Shown here: positions 55,846-64,000 of the stretch, piece by piece
Numbering within the stretch: position 1 is the first letter of the stretch
How the letters are laid out: every line of letters begins with the position of its first letter
Assembly: GCA_963931925.1 (NCBI GenBank)
Contig: OZ007570.1
Location: 58,849,240 to 58,913,239, forward strand
Reading direction: 5' to 3'
DNA from: Onchidella celtica
Lineage: Eukaryota; Mollusca; Gastropoda; Systellommatophora; Onchidiidae
Length of the DNA stretch: 64,000 bases
Position numbers and translations under genes: made by a program
The notes under the pieces: model-generated
Databases searched by the model: none
What the model was told of the DNA's origin: nothing
Seen by the model: the letters and a program-made list of their open reading frames with translations, nothing else

Positions 55846-56230
55846 GATTATAAGGAAAAGACATGTACTGGTAGAGATTTTGGTAATAGTCCCTCATGGC
55901 TTGATCATTGGCGTTGTCATTTCCGTTTGCTTCTTCGCTTTGTTGCAACTCCTTCAAGAACTCTCCCACTTCTTCATCCTGCAATTCAGGCAGAGGCACA
56001 TTGGCGGCCTCATCACTGCCCTCTTCCACAGCAGCAAGTTCAGCCTCTTCTTCTGCCTGCCCTGACGCCACTCTTTCTAGCTCCTTCAGGTCCTCCTCTT
56101 CCTCTTCGTCTTCCTCAGCCTTTTCCTCTTCGGCCTCAGCAACGACTTCTCCAGCACCGTCTTCGTCTATTTCCTCCTCCACCAACTGTTTCTGCATTTG
56201 CTCGTCTTCGGCAGTTTCTTCTTCTGCTTC
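55846..56230 (-). CDS. Prohormone exon, Glu-rich acidic domain
   Basis: The minus-strand exon lies between CATCTCTCATCAG and TATAATC|GTAAGT, phase 0 at the start and phase 1 at the end. It encodes 128 residues with runs of Glu/Asp (for example EEDEEEEEDLKELE). The last part is less acidic: VPLPELQDEEVGEFLKELQQ, then NDQAMRDYYQNLYQYMSF. Very acidic segments are typical of granins, which bind Ca2+ and aggregate during packing of secretory granules; here that role is inferred from composition only. The other strand also shows open frames, which are shadows of the biased composition. Confidence 0.85.
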
Positions 56231-56496
56231 CTGATGAGAGATGTAAATGAGAACTTTTTCACATCATTTTATGAATAGAATCAAATGTGCGCTATCGTTC
56301 TATCTGGAGTATAATTTTTAAAGGCTAATAGTATCTTAAGGTCACCACAAAATGGAAATTAAACTGAAAATAATGAGGGGCTGAGTCTGAATTTTTTTGT
56401 TTGTTTGTTTCTGATTCTCATGTAAAATGTTCATTTTGGCACATACTATCTTTTCTCATAATACAGCAGAAACAGTCGTGCTATTTTTGTTCTTAC

Positions 56497-56789
56497 CTGC
56501 TCGTTGCCCTCAGCCTCAGTTTCAGCTTCTTCTGCATCAGCCACGCTATGCATTGCTTCCTCAACAGCTTCCGCCATCTTCTCATCAGTTCCGCCAGAGG
56601 TCGCCTCTGCTCGGGCAGCCAGATCTTCCTCCACAGGTCTCTCCTTGTAAACTATGACCTCGGCCCCTTGATCTTGTTCCCCCTCGGGTAAGCCAGGGGC
56701 GATGGCGTTGCTGAGGTCAGATTTTTTGGCAATTACCCGAGCCTTGTTTTGCTGATTGCCAAATACAATTTCTTCCTCTGCTCGTTTCG
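56497..56789 (-). CDS. Prohormone exon with KR site and acidic helix
   Basis: The minus-strand exon starts after ATATTGTAATTTTCAG and ends GAGCAG|GTAAGA. It takes one base of the first codon from the signal-peptide exon and ends in phase 0. The junction gives DRAKRAEEEIVFGNQQ, so a Lys-Arg convertase site lies about 44 residues from the start. Residues after it include ARVIAKKSDLSNAIAPGLPE, EVIVYKERPVEEDLAARAE and a Glu/Ala-rich helix (KMAEAVEEAMHSVADAEEAE). It joins in frame to both neighbours. Confidence 0.85.
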
Positions 56790-57029
56790 CTGAAAATTAC
56801 AATATTAAAAAAATGGAAATCTTGAAGATTACAGTTGTAAGGCTTTTTTAAAAATTATTCTTTTTTCCAAATTTGTATAACCATCAATAAAGGCTGTTGG
56901 TAATGTAGTGTTTTACATAGAAAGCTATAGCTGAACAGTGAACACAACCTAGTATTTTCTCTCTCAACGTGAAAAAGACAGACTGTATGGTAGTCTAAAA
57001 AAAAAAAACCCCAAAAAACCCAACCCAAT

Positions 57030-57669
57030 CAACCCGAAATGTAATCTGGTCAGCAAAGGAGAGCAAATCAAACAAGTCACAAAATTTAAATATCTAGGCT
57101 ATTTGATAACATCAGATGATAGGAGCTTAAGTGAAATAAGGAAAAGAATAATAATGGCCGCGCCAAAGATTCATTCCAAAAATTGAGACCAATATTAATG
57201 AACAGAAATATATCAACCAACCACCACCAAAATCAGAGTCTTGAAAACATATGTGTGGTCGGTGCTTTTATACGGATGTGAATGTTGGACAATGAACAGA
57301 GAGGAAACTAGAAGCAGCAGAGATGTGTTTATTAGAAGAATATTGAGAATATCATGGATGGAGAAAAAATCAAATGAGTCAGTCTTGAGAGACTCTAATC
57401 TGAAAAGATCATTAATTAAAACAATAAGACAGAGGCAACTGAAATTTCTAGGGCACATCTGTCACCTCAGGAGCCTCGAACATCTAGCAGTCACAGGGAA
57501 GATCGAAGGCAAGAAAAGCAGGGGTAGACAGAGCAAAACTTTCACTGAAAGTCTTAATTCATGGACAACAAATAAACGTCACAACAACAATTCCTTCTTG
57601 AGGTTGGCTGATGACAGATCCGACTGGAGAGCCATGATCGCCAATGTCTGTCCCAGACATGGCAACTGA
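57030..57669 (+). pseudogene. LINE reverse-transcriptase C-terminal fragment
   Basis: The second part (57241-57669) reads VLLYGCECWTMNRE, RRILRISWMEKKSNESVL, IRQRQLKFLGHI, GKIEGKKSRGRQ and DRSDWRAMI. These are the standard tail motifs of non-LTR reverse transcriptases of the endonuclease-reverse transcriptase type. The region just upstream (57040-57180), in another frame with stops, contains QVTKFKYLGYLITSDDRSLS, the expected preceding motif. The copy is 5'-truncated, frameshifted and dead. It lies antisense in the prohormone intron. The clade is not assigned. Confidence 0.85.
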
Positions 57670-59154
57670 TGATGATACACTAACATCCTTGGACAGTAAA
57701 TTAATGTGAAAGTAAAATTGTGCACGACTCTCGCAGCCACTGGAGTCTGTTAACCTTGTTTTACATTCGGTTGTTGTTAGGGGAGCATGGTACTTTACAT
57801 TACAAGCTTTAGTGGAACAGTGTACACTGCTCAGTATTTTCTCTATTTGCAATTGGACTAAAATTGTACTCCAAGATGATGAAAGCTTCTTGTCCTACTT
57901 GGAGAATCACGGTTTCCTGCGTGTCATCTATTACCTTACCTGAGCTTCTCACGCACAAAGCTATTTTCGTCTTGCTCTTAGACCCCGTGCCCAGCCACAA
58001 GTCCTGAACCTTGCACGACCTTAGTTCTTGTCTGTTCTATCTCCATTTTCCGAAAAACTGGAGATACTTTAGAATGTAGAAGAGGTATGACAAATTCACA
58101 TGTTGACACTTGTTTAAAATTCGTTGTGGCACTTATCAAGCTGTTCCGATTGATTGTACTTCCTTATTCATAATACCCAAACCGGAAACGTTTAACGTCG
58201 AATTTCTCAGTTGTGCAAAAAGTGGAGTTGGAACAAACAAGAACGAAAGTCAAGATTGTCTAAGATCCGGAATAATACAAAATCAGCCCGAGGCCCCCAA
58301 AGCCCTCCTCACCACACCCCACCCTCACCCCTGAATAGAGTCCTGCTGATTCTGGGGCCTATGCCGTAGCGCTCCTAACATGGAAAAAGACACACACCCT
58401 CCTCCTGTCCTATTATTCTGTTACATTCTAAATACATGTATCATCTTGCCTCTTCCTAGCATAATGTGACCGTTACCCTGTCGATGTGCTATCTCCAAAA
58501 TCAAACTCAGACTCAAAACTCCCCAAATAAAATAACAAAAGCACGAAAAAGAGCAAACAAACAACACATCCGGTAATATCATGCGTATATAAACAGCAAC
58601 AACCGAATATAATTATTTTATGTTTACCTGGATTGATGAATTTACAGAGATATTACACTGTTTCGTTTATTTTGTTTCTTTTCCTTTTTCTCAACCCCCA
58701 GCTCAGTATCACCAAAAAAGAGCGTAAAACAGGTGAAAGTCGATATCGCAACTGATTAATCAAATTTCGAAAGGTAATATTAAAATAAAACACGCCCGAA
58801 GCTTTAATTTACCATTTTCTCTCCTGTCAAGCACATTGGCAGATAAATTAATTTGAGACGATAAAAAGGACAGCGATACTGTCAGCTATCAGATCCAAGT
58901 CGGGAGGTTTTCTACCTGCGATTCAATCCACTTCACGCCACTGAATGCACAGTTTGACTGGGTTTTTTTTTGTTAATCGATTTTTTTTTTCGTTTACCCA
59001 GAACTTGCAGGCATATTTCATAACGATGGTCCACCAGTCTCTGGTTCATACCCGTTTCCAAAATAAAACGTTCATATTGATTGCTTGTCTATGAAATTTA
59101 CAGCGCTGTTAACCTTCTAAAAGTCCCTTAATGCCACACGTGATGCAGTGTCTA

Positions 59155-60348
59155 TGTCACGAGTGGAGTGAGCGATAGTTAATAATTACGGGGGGAAAGG
59201 AGGAGAGTAAAATTAACGCACGTAGACAAGTAAGGGAAAGGCGTGCCTGTTATGAGTAGTGGGGGGTCTGAATGAGGCGAAAGCGCTGTATTACTATCAC
59301 TGCAAGTTAGAAGGTCCTACTGAACGGACGCTAGTAAGAGCCGAGCGGGCGAACATAAGGGGAGCAGTCGGAAGACGGATGAGAGTGTTTTTTCCAGTGA
59401 TGACTGGTAGGTAGAACGTTGATTGATAATTATGATTGATGTATTATATTATATTCGTCTATAACCATGATGTAAATAAGTATATGTGAGGAATGTGGAA
59501 GTCCTTGATATCGGATATAGCAATGAGCGCCATGAGCGATAGATGAAAGTTGAGTTCATGGATTTGTAGCGCGAGTGAGTAGTGTGTACTCCGATGGAGG
59601 TGTGTTACCGTAAGATGTTTGGTGAGTGAAATGTGAACTATTGTGTGTACGCTTCATGGGTTGTAAGGAGAGGTGGAGTGAATAGAAATGGTAGGGTATT
59701 ATACCAATGTAATGTTATTCTTGTAGGTGTCGGGGACGGGCTAAAGAGCCGCCTCGGTGAGCACAGGGGATAGGCCAGCATAGGGCCGGAGGCCACACAT
59801 AGGCCAGAAGTGAGGCTGTCGGTGCAGGACAGTAGAGGCACATAAAGTCGTGGCAGTCAGGCCACGGACAGGGACGTAGATATGAGCGTGAATGTGATAA
59901 TGTACTATTGCCATGTTGATGGGCTATTGAAATGATAATGTACTACTGCCATGTTGATGGGCAATTGAAATGATAATGTGTTATTGCCATGCTGAGGTGC
60001 TAGTGGAATGCTAAGGTGTATGACAATAGGAAGGTGATATTGAGAGACTGCGGTGCCAGTGAATTATTAATGTGCTATTAAGACCCTGAGGGTAGAGGCT
60101 GAGGCCGAAGTGCCTTTAGGGAGTAACTACCGGGTTGTGGATCCGAGGAAGAGTGCATGTGAGAATAAGGCCGTTGTACGGCAGTTAATTTCAATAATAT
60201 AATGTATGTAATTGCGCTATTATCTGTATGATTATGTTTAAATAAATGTGTGAGTCTGATGGGTTGTTCTGTTAAGTGTTAAACTTGGTTGTTCGTGATT
60301 GTTGTCCTGTCATAAATTATTACATCTCCCAGTCTGGGATTTGTGACA
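59155..60348 (+). mobile_element. Solo LTR of the Gmr1-like family (subfamily 2)
   Basis: A complete LTR of 1194 bp, TGTCAC...GTGACA, flanked by the exact 5-bp duplication GTCTA (59150-59154 and 60349-60353). No internal region is attached, so it arose by LTR-LTR recombination. Bases 59173-59250 differ strongly from the 36970 copy and match the partial LTR at 1-301, so at least two LTR subfamilies exist. Confidence 0.93.
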
Positions 60349-61246
60349 GTCTAGACAAGGAAGTTTTTCAGAGAATAACTTTTTAGAAAATACTTTACAC
60401 GTCCATGCACTTTACTTCGCAGTTTCTATCATGTAAAAGAAAATTATGAAAGACAGTATGAAGTTAAATCCTCCACAGTTAAAATGTACTTCAGACATGA
60501 TTCACTACATTTGCTTTCTTTCCACACTTGGGACCTAAAGAGTTACCCTTTGATTATGAACTGGAAGTACGCGCACACACTTAAAATCCACGGAGATCTC
60601 GTGAACCTTCATTAACAACACACGTCATATTCAAGAGAAATGGCGTCGAGAATATAATTATTTCCAATTTGTTGTGAATCAGTATTCCATAAAATTTCGT
60701 TGTTTTTATGGTCCACATATTGAGATAACCAATGCAATTAGTGGCTGAGCAGAAAAATAAATATGGGATTATTTTCATGAATTTATATTAATTGGTTTAG
60801 CTAAAGGCTTTAAAAGCAAAAATATTTGTGTCTAGTTCGGTTCTTCATCATTACAAAGTTTACGTCATCCTAAAACAGGAAGAAAAATCAGAGCTCTGAG
60901 ATCAATTGGCATACCGTTCATTTGCGTCATTAGAATTGAGATGAAGACCTTATGCAACGCTCAGCTGCCATTTTGAGTAAAAACAGATTTCAAAATCGAA
61001 GAAGTGCGAGTTTTGTGGCTTAACTTGGAACCAACACATTGTGTTAATTTTGTTTTTAGTACCATTTCGCACATCAGGAGGTAGATTATTTACAAACACA
61101 AGGCAGTTTATGTAATACGACTGACTGTAATTTCTATGATTATCAAAATAGCTGGTGTCTGAAGACAATAGAAATACTTTTTAATGAATTTTCAACTTCA
61201 TTACAGTTAGTCTTTGTTTTCGCCTGGCGGCAGATCTTTCAAATAT

Positions 61247-61270
61247 ACACCCCCCCCCCCCCAAAAAAAA
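61247..61270. repeat. Poly-C / poly-A junction
   Basis: A C-tract directly followed by an A-tract, as at 2277 and 29707. Confidence 0.9.
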
Positions 61271-61639
61271 AGTAACGCAAAATGAAACGGACAAGAAGAA
61301 GTAATAAAGCTCTTAATTTTCAAAATGTCCAAGAACTATTGCCCCCCCCCCCCCGTTCTTTGTCTCTCCTCTCGTCTCCCCCTCTCTCCTTTGCATACTG
61401 TAGACGGCTGCATTCAATTGACCATCATTAGGTCTTCCTCCGTATTTTAATTTTTTAATGTGTAATTTCCTACAAAAGCAGGTCGCACGGCACTTATACG
61501 ACAGACACACCTTAATGATCGACGTTAATGATAGTATGATGCTCAGTTGTTCTGAGTGCAAAGGGGGCTTCGAATCAATAGGAACTATCACTTAAATCTC
61601 TCATTCTTCTGAAAAGATTTATCATGTGGAAATCCATAA

Positions 61640-62110
61640 TCTGGAGATGTCTATTTTAGTGCTGGCATGTAGGGATATTCATATAGCCTGTTTTAACATT
61701 GGAATATAAGCATATTCAGCTAGCCTGCTTTTGCACTAGCATGTTGGCATATTCATATAGCATGTTTTAGCTTTGGCATGTAGGCATATTCACATGGTCT
61801 GTTTTAGCACGGACATATGGGTATATGTCCTGTTTTAGCGCTGGCTTATAAACATATTCAGATAGCCTGTTTTAGCATTGGCATATAGGCATATTCAGAT
61901 ACCCTGTTTTAGCACTGGAACATAGGAATATAGCCTGTTTTAGCACTGGCATATATCCATATCCATATAGCCTATTCTAGCACTGGCATGTAGGCATGTA
62001 GCCTGTTTAAGCACTCTACATGGAGCATATTAATATAGTCTGTTGTGGCATTGGTTGGTAGGTATAAAATCATAGCCTATTTTAGCACTGGCGTATAGGC
62101 ATATTCTTAC
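61640..62110. repeat. Degenerate 30-40-bp minisatellite
   Basis: Around a dozen units with the cores AGCCTGTTTTAGCACTGGCA and TAGGCATATTCATA, variable in length. It ends about 50 bases from the donor of the signal-peptide exon. Confidence 0.85.
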
Positions 62111-62158
62111 AATCGGAAGATAGTGCATTTCAGCATTAACGTGTAGATCTATTCTTAC

Positions 62159-62316
62159 CTCTGTCTATGGACTCTTCTTCCTGATCCACATTAACGAGTT
62201 TCTCTTGGCTGGATAAAGGGGCTGACGTTACCATGACGACCCCCAAACTGCCAATCAGAAGCAAAAGGAAGCTGGACGGCATTGTGTATGGATGTATCTT
62301 TTCACACTTTCTACAG
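62159..62316 (-). CDS. Prohormone first coding exon: signal peptide
   Basis: On the minus strand an acceptor (CTTTCCTTCCCCAG) precedes 34 bases of 5' UTR. ATG is at 62282-62280, and the exon ends CAGAG|GTAAGA in phase 1. It encodes MPSSFLLLLIGSLGVVMVTS, then A and PLSSQEKLVNVDQEEESIDR. The first 21 residues are a clear signal peptide with a hydrophobic core and a small residue at the cleavage position, so the product is secreted. The 5' splice site in the UTR implies an upstream non-coding exon and a promoter beyond this point. The ATG is the first in the exon. Confidence 0.88.
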
Positions 62317-62635
62317 CTGGGGAAGGAAAGAGATGACATTCGTAATTCTCATTTGGAAGGCTAGTTACGTTGTCATATCTGTCACACGTCTCGTCGTTAC
62401 AATGGTGGAGAAAGGGACTGGCATTTCAAAGGGAAAAAATAGCTATAAAAACACAGGCAGACAGTCGGATAGACAAACAAAGAAAGGTCAGAGAGAACAG
62501 TATTGAAAGGAACGGATCAAAACGATAGAATATTATTTCTAAAAACAAAATATTGATTATTAAACAATGAAGTGATTAGAAATATAGGAAAGGACTGGTA
62601 TGCCGACAGATTGACAAAAGACAAGATAGACAGAC

Positions 62636-62647
62636 AGACAGACAGAC

Positions 62648-62734
<87 letters not shown>

Positions 62735-62767
62735 CAGATAGACAGATAGATAGACAGATAGATAGAT

Positions 62768-62813
<46 letters not shown>

Positions 62814-62814
62814 C

Positions 62815-62879
<65 letters not shown>

Positions 62880-62882
62880 GTG

Positions 62883-62944
<62 letters not shown>

Positions 62945-62945
62945 C

Positions 62946-63011
<66 letters not shown>

Positions 63012-63012
63012 G
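62636..63012. repeat. (GATA)n microsatellite
   Basis: About 375 bases of GATA units with scattered GACA and other variants. The long Ile/Tyr/Leu/Ser open frames on the minus strand come from this repeat. Confidence 0.97.
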
Positions 63013-64000
63013 TGGACGGGAGGACATACGCTCGGAGGGACGGATCGACGGATGGGCTGGCAGATAGATAGAAAGACAGAGAGGAGAAAGGAGAGAGAGA
63101 AAGAAAGAAAGAGAAAGACAGACATAATTATTATATAGCTATGCTTAGAATATAACGATGCATCTTCATATTTCCTCTATTTACGGTATTCCCCCGTAAC
63201 CCTCCTACCCGTTCCCTTTCCTTTCAGTGTCTTCTTTCCATCCTGTTATTCTCGTACTTTCGTCCTTAAAACATTCCCCACCTTTAAATTCTTCATTTTC
63301 TAGACAGGCCAAGCAGAGATCTGATGTCGTCCGCCCAATTTGCCGAACTGCGATGGCGATGCATTTCCAGATATAAAAAAAAAAAGTAAATTGCAAAAAA
63401 ACGTGCTTTTGAGGAAATGAGAGTTTTACCGGCCACAGTTCTCGTGATGGCCACGGGGGGTGGGGGGGGGGGTGGGGGGGGGGGGGGGGGAGACAATATT
63501 ATTTACATTATTCTGAAAGGACGGGGAAAAAAATACGTAAAAAAAACGAACAACCCGCACATTCGCTGATTCCCACAAATTACAGAATAATTGAAAAATG
63601 TCCATTAGTGTAATTTATTCCAATTTGCATTTTAAACAGAATACTCCCCCCCCCCCCTCCTCCTCCCTGACCTCACTTGGATTCAAGTTGTTCTGCTTAC
63701 GCATACGATATCAAATGAAATTCTAGGCCATTTTTATGAGTGCGAAAACGTGCGTGTTTGTGAACATGTGACGAGACCGACAGCCACACAATTAAGCTGA
63801 TTTTAGTTACGGAGCGTAAGATCAGGCCAGCTTATGAAAACATGACGTACTACTCTTCTTATTTCCATAAAAAAGCTAAATAATTATCAAACTACCGAAC
63901 CTTGCCCGTGTTAACTGTTAGAAGAGAAATGAACAATGGAAAGTGGCAAAAAAAAACAAAAAGGAGAAAAGATTGTTTGTTGCAAAACCCCGTTTTATAA
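63013..64000. other. Right edge, simple-sequence-rich, no gene seen
   Basis: It contains a long G-rich tract at 63456-63491 with potential to form G-quadruplexes, and a C-tract near 63645-63655. The upstream exon or promoter of the prohormone gene could lie here or beyond, but I cannot identify it. Confidence 0.4.

Larger units (their letters stand above)
56790..62158 (-). other. Prohormone intron after the signal-peptide exon
   Basis: A 5.4-kb intron. It holds a LINE fragment (57030-57669), a solo LTR (59155-60348), a C/A junction (61247) and a 37-bp minisatellite (61640-62110). The remaining parts, 57700-59150 and 60354-61240, show no gene. Confidence 0.7.

Noticed and set aside
55002-56250. 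Plus-strand open frames of 169 and 213 codons opposite the prohormone exons
   Set aside because: Shadows of acidic, biased coding sequence on the minus strand, whose exons have matching splice sites and phases.
62517-63125. Long Ile/Tyr/Leu/Ser open frames
   Set aside because: Translation of a (GATA)n microsatellite.

Overview
The window is animal nuclear DNA. It has spliced genes with GT-AG introns, many transposable elements of several classes, long microsatellites and no prokaryotic gene layout. A lophotrochozoan, most likely a gastropod mollusc, is my inference from the APEX1 homologue, the granin-like neuropeptide precursor and the repeat content; no marker in the sequence fixes the species.

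Two host genes are supported. (1) An APEX1 / exonuclease III-type AP endonuclease lies on the + strand between 2927 and 20774. Six exons (3934-4158, 5375-5573, 7900-7971, 9061-9207, 19762-19942, 20657-20774) join in phase and carry the catalytic residues of the family. A seventh exon (2927-3055) duplicates the start of the next one. The initiator exon is not visible and is probably upstream of the window. (2) A secreted, Glu- and Tyr-rich neuropeptide/granin-like prohormone lies on the - strand, with exons 62159-62316, 56497-56789, 55846-56230 and 54888-55561 and a possible tiny last exon at 46855-46872. It has a signal peptide and many dibasic convertase sites.

Layout. 1-2507: a pogo/Tigger element, broken by a Gmr1-like LTR and containing a LINE 3' end. 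2927-20774: APEX1. Its introns hold two piggyBac-like MITEs, a Helitron-like end and an 8.7-kb minus-strand LTR element arranged LTR-internal-LTR-internal-LTR (9697-18408), which itself carries a nested LTR of a second family. 20775-31200: repeat-rich intergenic DNA with hAT-type MITEs and SINEs. 31640-32995: a 54-bp minisatellite carrying tRNA B-box sequence. 34205-36475: a 70-bp A-tract satellite. 36970-44999: a complete LTR retrotransposon with identical-length 1195-bp LTRs and a GTATG target duplication. 45-54 kb: repeats, with no gene except the possible last prohormone exon. 53.9-62.3 kb: the prohormone gene, with tandem Helitron-like elements, a LINE fragment, a solo LTR and a 37-bp minisatellite in its introns. 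62.3-64 kb: a (GATA)n array and G/C-rich simple repeats.

The most unusual object is the element at 36970-44999. Its reverse transcriptase and RNase H are Ty3/gypsy-like, but integrase sequence lies upstream of them, as in Ty1/copia elements and the small Gmr1 group. The integrase catalytic core is deleted, and the tRNA primer-binding site is repeated five times in a 23-bp tandem array.
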